28,971 nucleotides of DNA from Promethearchaeota archaeon (GTDB lineage Archaea; Asgardarchaeota; Lokiarchaeia; Sigynarchaeales; SOKP01). The DNA lies in contig JAGXOB010000016.1 of assembly GCA_019894735.1 (NCBI GenBank), forward strand, positions 1 to 28,971, given 5' to 3'. Under the pieces are notes generated by a model that was not told where the DNA came from, made no database searches, and saw only the letters and a list, made by a program, of their open reading frames with translations. Positions 15,990 through 24,357 of the stretch are shown here, one piece after another. The translations under genes and the position numbers were made by a program. The number at the start of each line of letters is the position of its first letter. Within the stretch, counting starts at the first letter, position 1.

Positions 15990-17174
15990 TTGCTTACTAA
16001 TAGAGTAAAAGGTGTTGAGTATGCGATAAGAGAAATCGCTGCTGTAGCTCATGAAGTAGCTAAAAGTGGTAAAAAAGTATACCATTTAAATATAGGAGAT
16101 CCCGTTTCCTATGATTTCCCTACTCCAGAATTTATATCTGAAGCTTTATATAACGCTAGTCGAAAAGGTAAAAATTTCTACGTTAATTCACTAGGGGTTG
16201 TTGAATTAAGAGAAGAACTAAGCAAAAATCTTAAAGAAAATCAAAACCTCGATATTGGAGTTGACGACATTCTCGTTACCTCTGGAGTTACTGAAGGAAT
16301 TAACTTTATTGTATCAAGTTTAATAGAAAATGGTAGAGAATTGCTGATACCTGGTCCGTCTTATCCCTTATATATCAATTACACCAATTTTTACGATGGA
16401 AAGCCCGTAGAATACGAGCTTGATGAGATGCAAGATTGGGAACCTGATATTGAAGATTTAAGGAAAAAAATTACTGATAGAACGCAAGCAATATTAATTT
16501 GTTCTCCTAATAATCCTACGGGGGTCTTGTACGGAGAACAAAAAATTAAAGAAATAATAGATTTAGCAGGCGAATACAACTTACCTGTTTTATCTGATGA
16601 GATTTACGACCAGATAACTTATGATAAACCTTATGTATGTCCTGCGTCGTTAAGTAAGGATGTTCCTGTAATCGGATTGAATGGTTTTTCGAAAACTCAT
16701 TTAGTAACTGGCTGGAGGCTTGGATATCTTTATTATCACGATCCGGAAAATAAACTTGAAGAACTAAAGAATGGCATAGCAAAGTTAGCGAGGGCTAGAT
16801 TATCTTCCAGCTCTGTTGCTCAATATGCCGCTATAGATATTTTAAGGACGCCAAGTAATCATACTATAGATATGGTAAGAAAATTAAAAGAGCGTCGAGA
16901 TTATTCGTATGATAGACTTAGAAAAATTGAAGGAATTAGCTGTGTTAAGCCTAATGGGGCGTTTTATCTTTTTCCAAAATTAGACTTGAATGAGTTAAGA
17001 AAATGGAAGAATGATAAGGAATTAGTTGTAGAATTGCTCAAAGAAACAGGTGTATGTGGTGTTTATGGTTCCGGTTTTGGAAGCTATGGAAAGGGTCACA
17101 TGAGATTAACTTTCTTACCTGAAAAAGAAATTCTTGAAACTGTTTACAACCTAATAGAAGATTTTCTAAAGTAA
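15990..17174 (+). CDS. Class I/II PLP-dependent aminotransferase
   Basis: A fold-type I aminotransferase of the aspartate/alanine group, cytosolic, exchanging an amino group between an amino acid and a 2-oxo acid. PLP-binding residues are clear: S-P-N-N-P-T-G (172-178), D203 with Y206 in S-D-E-I-Y, and the Schiff-base Lys K235 in G-F-S-K-T, followed by G-W-R-L-G-Y (241-246). The C-terminal Arg that binds the substrate carboxylate is in H-M-R-L-T-F. The length (394 aa) is normal. The start is TTG at 15990 because no in-frame ATG lies near the N-terminal family motif, and a TATA-like element (15951-15958) sits about 35 nt upstream. The substrate is not decidable. The next gene, herA, begins 182 bp later behind its own promoter. 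Confidence 0.92.
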   Translation: MLTNRVKGVEYAIREIAAVAHEVAKSGKKVYHLNIGDPVSYDFPTPEFISEALYNASRKGKNFYVNSLGVVELREELSKNLKENQNLDIGVDDILVTSGVTEGINFIVSSLIENGRELLIPGPSYPLYINYTNFYDGKPVEYELDEMQDWEPDIEDLRKKITDRTQAILICSPNNPTGVLYGEQKIKEIIDLAGEYNLPVLSDEIYDQITYDKPYVCPASLSKDVPVIGLNGFSKTHLVTGWRLGYLYYHDPENKLEELKNGIAKLARARLSSSSVAQYAAIDILRTPSNHTIDMVRKLKERRDYSYDRLRKIEGISCVKPNGAFYLFPKLDLNELRKWKNDKELVVELLKETGVCGVYGSGFGSYGKGHMRLTFLPEKEILETVYNLIEDFLK

Positions 17175-17297
17175 GCGTTCCTAAATTGGTTTTAAAAACT
17201 ATTAAATTACTAAAGTCCTACAAGTTTAAAAAAGATAAAACCTAAATAATTTAAAAGAACAGAAAATCTCCTAACTAGGGATTAATAGCATTCTTTA

Positions 17298-17305
17298 TTT
17301 ATATA
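17298..17305 (+). promoter_or_regulatory. TATA box of the herA-nurA-mre11-rad50 operon
   Basis: TTTATATA lies in the 182-bp gap before herA and predicts transcription from about 17327, a leader of about 30 nt. GATGGT at 17344-17349 lies 7 nt before the ATG and may act as a weak ribosome-binding site. Confidence 0.4.
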
Positions 17306-17356
17306 GATCAAATAATTATTATATTAATTAAAAATATAACTCGATGGTAAATTGCC

Positions 17357-19105
17357 ATGATTATTAGAATCAACTCTATAGAAAGCACTATTGAAGTTTA
17401 TCACGAAAACTACTTACATCTTCATGGGTTTTTAAAATTAAGCGCAGAAGATAAAAAAAATAACAAAAAATATACTATTATCGTTCAGATACTTAACGTA
17501 CAGACAATCTCAGATTACGTCATGACGCGTCAACAATTAAGAAATGTAGAAATAAGCGATTATATCAAAGATCTGTTGGAAATGGAATTACAATATATCA
17601 TTCAAGGGCGCCCAATTGTTTGTATAGAAAAAGATACAAAAACTAAGAAAGAAAAAGCAAATGTGATTAATGTTTTCTTCTTAATTGAAGATTTGATGGA
17701 AAAAGGAATATTAAAACCTCATACAATGGAAGTTTCAGCAGTGCAAAATGATAAAGCAGAATATCTGAAGACAATTTTTACTCCAGACGGAATTTTTATG
17801 GGCACCTTAGCTTCCGAAAGTAATGTAAACGTTTACTTTCCCTTTAAATTTCTAAATTATCACTTTTTCATAGCAGGAGCAACAGGGTCCGGAAAGTCAA
17901 ATCTAAACCAAGTTTTTATCGATGGATTGCTTCAACACAACGCTAATGTAATTATGAACGGGAAGGGTAATAGAGCTTCGATGTTAGCGATTGACGTACA
18001 CGATGAATATGCTCTAGGGTGTGTTGAATACGGCATTTACGACATTTTTAACGCTTCTGAAAATGATAAACGATTATTTGGTAAATGGTTTTACCTATAC
18101 CCTAATAAGGGAGAGCCTCCAGCAGAACTGAAAAGCATGTCAGAACCGTGTATTATTAATCTTCAAGAAGTAAAACCAGAAGATTTGTTTTCTACTGGTA
18201 CGTTCAATGATTTACAAGTAGGTGCTGTGCATTCTGCTTATCGAGACAAAAAAGAAGATTACGTTGAAAGTTTATTGGATGAGTTATATACTCCTCCGGG
18301 TAATCACAACGACAAAACTTTAGCTGCTGTACGAAGGAGACTACATTGGTTAACTTATTCAAATATGTTCCAATCGAATGCTAGCAGTAAATTGCCCAAA
18401 ATTATTAAAAAACTAGAAAAAGGACAGTTAATCGTTTTTAACGTGTCAATGATATCTGATCTTGAACAATTTCTTTTTAATAGCGTCTTAGCTAGAACTT
18501 TATTTGATATTAGAAAAGCCTTAAAATCTTCTACCGATTTTACCTCCTTTGAGAAAAAATTAGAACGGACGTTACCAAAACCTTTTTACGACGCATTTAA
18601 GATAAATTTATCAAAGTTGTATGTGAAAGCTGGAAATAAAATGAAGGACCCTTTAGATTTGCCTGTTGTAATTTTTACTATTGAAGAGGCTCCAAGCTTG
18701 TTAAGGCCCGAGATGATGAGACATAGTAATGTATTTAAAGATATCTCTCGTCAAGGAAGAAAATTTAATTTGGCTCTCGAAGTGATCTCTCAACAGTATT
18801 CACCAATTGACGACACTATCTTATCTAATATGAATACAGTCATAAATTTACCACTACGATCAGAAAAGGAAAAAGTTATAGCCGCTAAAACTTTAGGCGG
18901 GGGGATCCATCTATCAGATCTCGAATCTTTAACGGGAACGAGAGGAATTGGCTTAATATCAGCAATATGGTTGACTAATTTTCAAAAATTAAGAATTCCT
19001 CTTTATGATGAGTATTTTAAAGAAGTATCAGAAAAATTTTACGAGGATTATGCTAATATTATGAAAAAACAAAATCCAACTCCTCCACCAACAAGTTTAC
19101 CTTAA
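17357..19105 (+). CDS. herA: HerA hexameric DNA helicase/translocase
   Basis: The ATP-driven double-strand DNA translocase that works with NurA to resect 5' strands at breaks. After an N-terminal barrel region (about 1-150, the HAS-barrel position) comes the FtsK/HerA-type ATPase with Walker A G-A-T-G-S-G-K-S (174-181) and Walker B M-L-A-I-D-V-H-D-E-Y (D213, E217). A helical insertion follows, then the C-terminal R-Q-G-R-K-F segment with the arginine-finger candidate and S-Q-Q-Y-S, where other HerA proteins usually have S-Q-R-P. The C-terminal tail is proline-rich. The length (582 aa) fits archaeal HerA. It is the first gene of a four-gene cluster. NurA follows after about 50 bp. Confidence 0.94.
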   Translation: MIIRINSIESTIEVYHENYLHLHGFLKLSAEDKKNNKKYTIIVQILNVQTISDYVMTRQQLRNVEISDYIKDLLEMELQYIIQGRPIVCIEKDTKTKKEKANVINVFFLIEDLMEKGILKPHTMEVSAVQNDKAEYLKTIFTPDGIFMGTLASESNVNVYFPFKFLNYHFFIAGATGSGKSNLNQVFIDGLLQHNANVIMNGKGNRASMLAIDVHDEYALGCVEYGIYDIFNASENDKRLFGKWFYLYPNKGEPPAELKSMSEPCIINLQEVKPEDLFSTGTFNDLQVGAVHSAYRDKKEDYVESLLDELYTPPGNHNDKTLAAVRRRLHWLTYSNMFQSNASSKLPKIIKKLEKGQLIVFNVSMISDLEQFLFNSVLARTLFDIRKALKSSTDFTSFEKKLERTLPKPFYDAFKINLSKLYVKAGNKMKDPLDLPVVIFTIEEAPSLLRPEMMRHSNVFKDISRQGRKFNLALEVISQQYSPIDDTILSNMNTVINLPLRSEKEKVIAAKTLGGGIHLSDLESLTGTRGIGLISAIWLTNFQKLRIPLYDEYFKEVSEKFYEDYANIMKKQNPTPPPTSLP

Positions 19106-19116
19106 AAATTAAACCC

Positions 19117-19122
19117 GAGGTG
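19117..19122 (+). promoter_or_regulatory. Shine-Dalgarno GAGGTG before nurA
   Basis: GAGGTG ends 7 nt before an in-frame ATT (19130) but 34 nt before the TTG (19157) that is the first ordinary start codon. It therefore bears directly on where NurA begins. Confidence 0.45.
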
Positions 19123-19156
19123 TAACCGAATTTCTTTTGATTTTGAACTAATCTCA

Positions 19157-20326
19157 TTGGATGATTCACTAAAGAAGAGACAAGATACTTCACCCGATCA
19201 AATTATTAGAAGATTTAAGGAAAGTATGAAAGGGAGAATTACAAACTGGACTAAGGACGAAAAAGTTGAACTAGAAGCGGATAATCTTGATGTTCCTCTG
19301 GAAAATTCCACTAAACTTTGTATTGATATGGCACACCAAATAATAAAAGGAGATTTAAGCGATTACATAGATAACGATTTTAAAATTATAGGTTTCGATG
19401 AGAGTTCTTATACTAACACAGGTACATATGGAAAAATCGCGGGTTTTAAATTTGGAGAGTGTCAAATCAGCTATAAAAACGGCAAATACAAGAAAGACTT
19501 AATTATGTATAAGCCAATTTTTGCTTATATTGAAGACAACGTACATAAACTTATCATTTATAGAGATGTTATTGAAAATTTTATTAAAAAGTTGAAACAA
19601 GAATTTTATCATAGCAGTTTAAAATACAACATTGACGATATTGAAGATTGGTTTGAGAACACCTATAAGAAAAAGATTGATAAATATATTAATGATCACA
19701 ATTACTACTATCCTTCGTTAGGTCATGTAGTGGACAGAATTCGAACGGCAGATGAAGTTTTAAAGTCTCTAATTCGTATAAAAGACGAATCCAATTGGGG
19801 AAAAAATAAAAAAGTCGTTTTTTTAGGCGATGGAATTCATATGTTCCGTCAACACATCTTTCCTCCTGAAAGCTTCATAAAATTCTTTTATAATTTCATA
19901 CAAACCTACGATATTAATTATTTTAGCTTTTCAAAAACGAGTCGACTTAGGGATGCTCAAGGCAATTTTATTTTATTATATTGGGACGATAAAATAAAAA
20001 CTAACCCTTATATTGTGGAACTACCAGAATTATCAAAATATACCAAAAGTTGGACTTATGTTGTGAGACTTATTGAAGACAGCGCATCCTTACGGTTTGA
20101 TATTCCTGATTATTACGATACAACCGACGCTAAAGCGTTACTCAAAAGATTAATCCCATTTTCTCCGTTTGGTTACCCTTTAAGCTTAACGGGTGCTCAC
20201 GAAGCAAGCACAATGCTTCCTGTAGAACAGCATAACTTTGAGGCTCAATTCGTAACACTCCAACACGATCCTAAGACAAAAAGATTTATACAAGTACGTA
20301 GGCATAAAGTAATACCCCCTAAATAA
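19157..20326 (+). CDS. nurA: NurA 5'-3' nuclease
   Basis: The RNase H-like nuclease partner of HerA in DNA end resection. Active-site elements are visible: D81 in G-F-D-E-S-S, a second acid D225 in F-L-G-D-G, and the C-terminal Y340-P ... A-H348 pair. The eight-residue spacing of the last Tyr and His equals that of Sulfolobus NurA (Y291, H299, from memory). The length (389 aa) is slightly above the usual ~340-370. The start is uncertain: TTG at 19157 is the first standard codon, but a Shine-Dalgarno site upstream points to ATT 19130, which would add nine residues. It stands between herA and mre11 in the same operon; 26 bp separate it from mre11. Confidence 0.93.
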   Translation: MDDSLKKRQDTSPDQIIRRFKESMKGRITNWTKDEKVELEADNLDVPLENSTKLCIDMAHQIIKGDLSDYIDNDFKIIGFDESSYTNTGTYGKIAGFKFGECQISYKNGKYKKDLIMYKPIFAYIEDNVHKLIIYRDVIENFIKKLKQEFYHSSLKYNIDDIEDWFENTYKKKIDKYINDHNYYYPSLGHVVDRIRTADEVLKSLIRIKDESNWGKNKKVVFLGDGIHMFRQHIFPPESFIKFFYNFIQTYDINYFSFSKTSRLRDAQGNFILLYWDDKIKTNPYIVELPELSKYTKSWTYVVRLIEDSASLRFDIPDYYDTTDAKALLKRLIPFSPFGYPLSLTGAHEASTMLPVEQHNFEAQFVTLQHDPKTKRFIQVRRHKVIPPK

Positions 20327-20340
20327 CATTTTAAAATACG

Positions 20341-20344
20341 GTGT
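20341..20344 (+). promoter_or_regulatory. Shine-Dalgarno GGTG before mre11
   Basis: GGTG lies 8 nt before ATG 20353 in the sequence context GGTGTAA, the same core and context as before nurA. Confidence 0.45.
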
Positions 20345-20352
20345 AAATAAAG

Positions 20353-21663
20353 ATGGTGAGAATTATACAAATGGCTGACACTCATTTAGGATATAGAGCT
20401 AGAAGAGGTACTGTAAATAAATGGGCGATTCAGAATTACTCAAGACCGTTCGAACAAGAACTTTACGATACTTTTCTAAAAGTTATGGAAGATGTTTCAA
20501 GGGTTAAAAATTTAGACTTCTTAGTTCATTGTGGTGATATGTTTCATCATCCTTTCTTATATAGCTCATATCCCCCCCCAGAACCTGCTAGAAGAACCTT
20601 TAAAGAAGGATTAGAAATATTTTTTAGGAATACTAACGGTCAAATTCCACTTATTTACATCGAAGGGAATCACGGTGTTTTCAGAGGTTATGAATATACA
20701 CCTTTTGAATCTCATATCAAAGAAGGAGAATATCCGAATCTCCATTATTTTAAAGAGAGAAATTTAATTGAGGCAATCAAAGAAAATAAATCTCTTAAAT
20801 TAGAATTTCCGGCTAAAAACACCCGTTTCTATTTGTTTCCTTATTTCGAATTTAAAGGTTTTGAAAGCTATAAAATTCAATACGACGATTGGATAGAAAA
20901 ACAACGGCCCCCTAAGAATGATGGTTTTATAAATATTGCTCTTGCTCATGGTTCTGCGGGAGATGATACATTGCATAATAAAGTCAATAGTGATGATCTG
21001 AGTTATGATTATGTCGCGTTAGGACACGAACACGGCTTAAATGCTGTGTCTAAGAACCACTTTTATTCTGGGAGTCTGTTGCCAATGAATTTTAAAGAAG
21101 TATATGAAAAACAAGGTTATCTAATCGTAGATATTGACAATAAAACCACAAAATTAAACGTCGAAAAAGTGTTTACTAATGATTTGTCAAAGAGGACTTT
21201 TGAAATTGTTACAATTGAGGCTAATCCGAACCAATCCTCGATAGATTTACAGAATCGAATATTAGGTGAATTAAAAAAACACATTAAAGAGGGAGGGTTC
21301 GATCCGAAAACAGCGGCTAGATTGAAATTTAATTTTGCTGGAGAAATTACATTCGAAAAAAATTGGCAAATCAACGAATTGATGTCTAGAGTTCGGAGAG
21401 ATTGTTTTTCTGAGCCCGAAAAATATAATATACTTCAGTTAATTTGGAAAATTTCTGACATCTCTGAAGAACTCGAGGACGATATCAGTGCCGGTAGAAT
21501 TCAAGATTACATTTTGGAAAAACCAGATGCAGAGTTCAAATCATTTGTGAACGAGAAACTTACTGAAGAAAAAAGTAACTATAACATTGATAAATTGACT
21601 CAATATGGAATGAGCGCGTTAAGAAAAGCGTTGAGAACAATGGAAAGAGAGAAGGAGGTCTAA
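20353..21663 (+). CDS. mre11: Mre11 DNA double-strand-break nuclease
   Basis: The calcineurin-like metallophosphoesterase of the Mre11-Rad50 complex, with Mn-dependent 3'-5' exo- and endonuclease activity at broken ends. Metal-binding motifs occur in order: D9-T-H11, G-D62, G-N106-H107, H199 in L-A-H-G and G-H225-E-H227. Motif III reads G-N-H-G rather than the more common G-N-H-D. The segment between motifs I and II is about 10 residues longer than in Pyrococcus Mre11. Residues from about 300 onward form the capping and Rad50-binding region, helical at the C-terminus. At 436 aa the length is normal. The stop lies 7 bp before rad50, so the two are translated as a pair. Confidence 0.96.
   Translation: MVRIIQMADTHLGYRARRGTVNKWAIQNYSRPFEQELYDTFLKVMEDVSRVKNLDFLVHCGDMFHHPFLYSSYPPPEPARRTFKEGLEIFFRNTNGQIPLIYIEGNHGVFRGYEYTPFESHIKEGEYPNLHYFKERNLIEAIKENKSLKLEFPAKNTRFYLFPYFEFKGFESYKIQYDDWIEKQRPPKNDGFINIALAHGSAGDDTLHNKVNSDDLSYDYVALGHEHGLNAVSKNHFYSGSLLPMNFKEVYEKQGYLIVDIDNKTTKLNVEKVFTNDLSKRTFEIVTIEANPNQSSIDLQNRILGELKKHIKEGGFDPKTAARLKFNFAGEITFEKNWQINELMSRVRRDCFSEPEKYNILQLIWKISDISEELEDDISAGRIQDYILEKPDAEFKSFVNEKLTEEKSNYNIDKLTQYGMSALRKALRTMEREKEV
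21654..21659 (+). promoter_or_regulatory. Shine-Dalgarno GGAGGT before rad50
   Basis: A strong GGAGGT sits inside the last codons of mre11, 11 nt before the GTG start of rad50. It supports that start and suggests coupled translation. Confidence 0.6.
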
Positions 21664-21670
21664 GATACCC

Positions 21671-23776
21671 GTGCAGATTACTAAACTCAAATTTAAAAAT
21701 TTCATGGGATATAAACAATTAAATTTACCAAAAGCTAACGAGGATTTACCAGAAGGACTAATACTGATTAGTGGCCAAAATTCTTATGGTAAGTCGACTA
21801 TTCTTGAGGGAGTTCTATTCGCCTTTTTTGGGTCAAAAATCTTCAAAGCAAGAAATGCAGGTTCTTTTATCACGTATGGAGAATCTAAAGCGGAACTAAC
21901 TGTTTTTTTCACTCTTGATAATAAAAAATACAACATTTATCGTAAGTGGGGCAGAACAGGAGCGACTACTACTAAATTATTTGAATGGGTTAAAACTTCT
22001 TATCTTGAAATTCAGAATTTCAACATTGAGAACTTTTTCGAGATTTCTACAGAGCAAGCTTTGAACACAGTGTTCGTAAGACAAGGAGAAGTGGAAGAAT
22101 TAGCAAATAAAAAAGGCGCTGACCTAAGAGAAATGATTATTGATCTTTTCAGACTTAACATAATTGACGACGCGCTCTCTCATTTAGATCAAGAATTAAA
22201 AAATGCAAAATATAACAAAGCATCCATAGAAAAAAAAAGAGTCCCTATTGAACGAATTGAAGAGGATATCAGTAAAATTGTGCTTGAAAATATAGAATTG
22301 GAAAAGAAAATCGTTGAGGATAAGAAAGAAAAAGGAGAGCTCGAAATTAAACTCTCGTTGCTTCCTTTAGATGAATTAATAAACAAATTGGAGACGCTCA
22401 ACGAACAACATAAAATTAGTAAAGAAAAGTTTCATGCTAATCAAAGTGACTTTCAAACTAAGATAAAGAATACCTCCCTTAGCATAAAAGATTTTAAACC
22501 AATAGAAAATATAATCGAGCAAATTAATTCCTTGGAGAAGGAAAAAAGTACAATTATATCGCAAAAGGAACTTGTAGACAAGCAACGAGTAGCTACTTCT
22601 AGGGGCTTAGGAACAACTAAGGGTCGGATCGAAGATGCCGAATCTAAAATAAAGAAAATGAGAAAAAATTTTGATTTCTCATCGAAAAAAGATGGTATGA
22701 ATATAGCACTATGTCCTACCTGCCAAAAAGAGTTAACAAAGGAGCATTACGACGAGATGGTTTTAGCATTTAATAATGAGATCAAAATAAATCAAGATAA
22801 AATCAAAACTATAACTAAAAGACTTGATATGCTAAGCATAGAAGTTGACCAATATCAATTTAAACTAGATACAATTAATGAAAGAATATTAATTATGCTA
22901 GGGTTAAAAAATGATTACGAAAATTACCAAAAATACGAATTGAAGCTTAATAAAGCTAACGATGAACTAAATACCTTCCTCGTGAAAAATAAAGGGAAAT
23001 TTCCGGACCCTAGTCCTGATAAAGTAAAACAACTTTCTTTGGAAAAAGAAAAGCTTACCATCGAATTAAAAGCAATAGAAGGGGACTTCAAAGATAAACA
23101 AGAGAGATTTGAAAAGAATGAGGTTGAGAAAGTCAATTTAAAAGATGAAATTACATGTATGAAAGAACTCGAAAAGAAAATTGGTGAACTTGAAATCGAG
23201 ATCGATCATATAAATAAAGCAAAAGAGTTAGTTAGAAGATTTGTAACGGAATATATGGTTGTAAAGCGGTTAGTTAAAAACATTGCTTTAACAACAAATA
23301 AGTATATAAAAGATTTTACGTCTGGCCAATATAGTGACTTAATCCTGGATCTAACGGGCACAAGGAAAACAGGACTATCGCTTAAAATTAAAGATAATTT
23401 TAACGGAGTTCATGAATCAATAGAAGTCCTCTCGGGGGGAGACAAAACTGCGTTAGGTATGGCTCTCCGGTTAGCCATATCAGAATTAATGAGCAAAATT
23501 CGTCCTATAAAAGAATCTCCGAAAAAAAATCCCAAAGTAGATATTTTGTTATTAGATGAGCCTTTAGCTGCTCTTGATGCTACTCGAAGAGAGAGGATTC
23601 TTAAACACTTAATAAAGTCTAAAACGTTTTCACAAATTTTTCTAATTACACACACAGATATCCCCTCAGATATCAACACGCATAAAATCTTTGTGAGCAA
23701 GGACCATTCAACGGGCATAAGCACTGCATATTTTAAAAGAGAAACTAAAACAATTAATTCCTTACTAAATCCTTAA
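21671..23776 (+). CDS. rad50: Rad50 ABC-type ATPase of the Mre11-Rad50 complex
   Basis: An SMC-like ATPase that bridges and opens DNA ends for Mre11. The head parts are Walker A G-Q-N-S-Y-G-K-S-T (35-43), the Q-loop (Q138 in V-R-Q-G-E), the signature L-S-G-G-D (587-591) and Walker B L-L-L-D-E (D629, E630). The coiled-coil arms lie at about 165-335 and 355-540. Between them is the zinc hook C348-P-T-C351. At 701 aa it is shorter than Pyrococcus Rad50 (about 880), so the arms are shorter. The start is GTG at 21671, fixed by GGAGGT upstream and by the family motif Q-I-T-K-L-K-F-x-N-F immediately after. It is the last gene of the operon; the histone gene is convergent, with 59 bp between the stops. 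Confidence 0.96.
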   Translation: MQITKLKFKNFMGYKQLNLPKANEDLPEGLILISGQNSYGKSTILEGVLFAFFGSKIFKARNAGSFITYGESKAELTVFFTLDNKKYNIYRKWGRTGATTTKLFEWVKTSYLEIQNFNIENFFEISTEQALNTVFVRQGEVEELANKKGADLREMIIDLFRLNIIDDALSHLDQELKNAKYNKASIEKKRVPIERIEEDISKIVLENIELEKKIVEDKKEKGELEIKLSLLPLDELINKLETLNEQHKISKEKFHANQSDFQTKIKNTSLSIKDFKPIENIIEQINSLEKEKSTIISQKELVDKQRVATSRGLGTTKGRIEDAESKIKKMRKNFDFSSKKDGMNIALCPTCQKELTKEHYDEMVLAFNNEIKINQDKIKTITKRLDMLSIEVDQYQFKLDTINERILIMLGLKNDYENYQKYELKLNKANDELNTFLVKNKGKFPDPSPDKVKQLSLEKEKLTIELKAIEGDFKDKQERFEKNEVEKVNLKDEITCMKELEKKIGELEIEIDHINKAKELVRRFVTEYMVVKRLVKNIALTTNKYIKDFTSGQYSDLILDLTGTRKTGLSLKIKDNFNGVHESIEVLSGGDKTALGMALRLAISELMSKIRPIKESPKKNPKVDILLLDEPLAALDATRRERILKHLIKSKTFSQIFLITHTDIPSDINTHKIFVSKDHSTGISTAYFKRETKTINSLLNP

Positions 23777-23835
23777 CATTTTAGATTTAGTTCAAATATT
23801 AAAAAAAAGAAAGATTGAAATTTTTTTAAAATTGT
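23777..23835. terminator. Bidirectional A/T terminator between rad50 and the histone gene
   Basis: The 59-bp gap has an eight-A run (a T run on the minus strand, after the histone gene) and a seven-T run (plus strand, after rad50), so both convergent transcripts meet a T-rich terminator here. Confidence 0.45.
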
Positions 23836-24027
23836 TTATAAATCTCGTGCTTTTACCGTTTTTCGACCGTTACCCTTAGCGCGCTCGCAAGCCTTGTCAA
23901 GAATCCAAATGATCATATTGTTTAACGCTTCTCCGTCAAGCACACCGGAACTAGTATTAAGATTATTAGATTTAATATGTTCCCGAACCTTGGATTTTAC
24001 AAATAAGGGATCTACTTTTTTTGACAT
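23836..24027 (-). CDS. Short histone-fold protein (DUF1931 / face-to-face histone-like)
   Basis: A 63-aa basic protein with the single histone fold: helix 1 (V-K-S-K-V-R-E-H-I-K, 10-19), a loop S-S, a long central helix (about 30-52, N-N-M-I-I-W-I-L-D-K-A-C-E-R-A), then N-G-R-K-T-V-K-A-R-D-L (53-63). That R-K-T-V-x-x-x-D-L end is shared with archaeal HMf histones. The beginning and the absence of residues after D-L match instead the short DUF1931-type family (Bdellovibrio Bd0055, archaeal face-to-face histones). It presumably binds DNA as a dimer or tetramer. It sits next to Alba on the same strand and opposite the resection operon. GAGG lies 9 nt before the ATG (24037-24040). Confidence 0.78.
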   Translation of the reverse strand: MSKKVDPLFVKSKVREHIKSNNLNTSSGVLDGEALNNMIIWILDKACERAKGNGRKTVKARDL

Positions 24028-24050
24028 TATTTTCTTCCTCTTCTTATACT

Positions 24051-24060
24051 TTTTATAAAA
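24051..24060 (-). promoter_or_regulatory. TATA box candidate for the histone-fold gene
   Basis: The palindromic TTTTATAAAA is centred about 28 nt before the ATG. If used, transcription would begin almost at the start codon and would exclude the GAGG ribosome-binding site at 24037-24040, so one of the two signals is probably not used or a second promoter lies further upstream. Confidence 0.35.
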
Positions 24061-24158
24061 TTTTAGTGAAGTAGTAAAAAATCAGATTTTAATTGATTTT
24101 TTATTATTTAATATTATTACAATATGAGTTTTTAAATCTTTTTACAAACCCTTAATAA

Positions 24159-24176
24159 TTCTACCATTTCTACCAT
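24159..24176. repeat. Perfect 9-bp tandem repeat upstream of the histone-fold gene
   Basis: TTCTACCAT occurs twice head to tail, 132-150 bp upstream of the histone-fold gene start, in the otherwise featureless 330-bp gap (24028-24357) between the histone and Alba genes. Apart from this, the promoter signals and the inverted repeat after Alba, I see nothing in the gap. A regulator-binding site is possible. Confidence 0.5.
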
Positions 24177-24333
24177 CCTTGAACCTATTTGAAAGCCTAA
24201 TTTTTTGTTTTAGATCTATAAATCTGTTAGAGTGGAGTTAAATATAGAAAATTTTATTGCCAATTAGGATAACCCAAGGAAAATTTTAAAGAATAATATA
24301 AAAAAAAAGAGAGATTTTTTGTTTTGACGAAGA

Positions 24334-24352
24334 GAAATTAAATTTTAATTTC
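24334..24352 (-). terminator. Inverted repeat with downstream T-run after Alba
   Basis: GAAATTAAA and TTTAATTTC form 9-bp perfect arms around one base, 5 nt after the Alba stop. On the minus strand a run of T follows at about 24300-24308. An A/T-only stem is weak as a terminator, but the placement right after the stop suggests a 3'-end signal. Confidence 0.4.
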
Positions 24353-24357
24353 ACTAT

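Noticed and set aside
23410..23724. 104-codon minus-strand frame opposite the Rad50 signature and Walker B region
   Set aside because: It mirrors the conserved Rad50 C-terminal head; nothing indicates independent coding.
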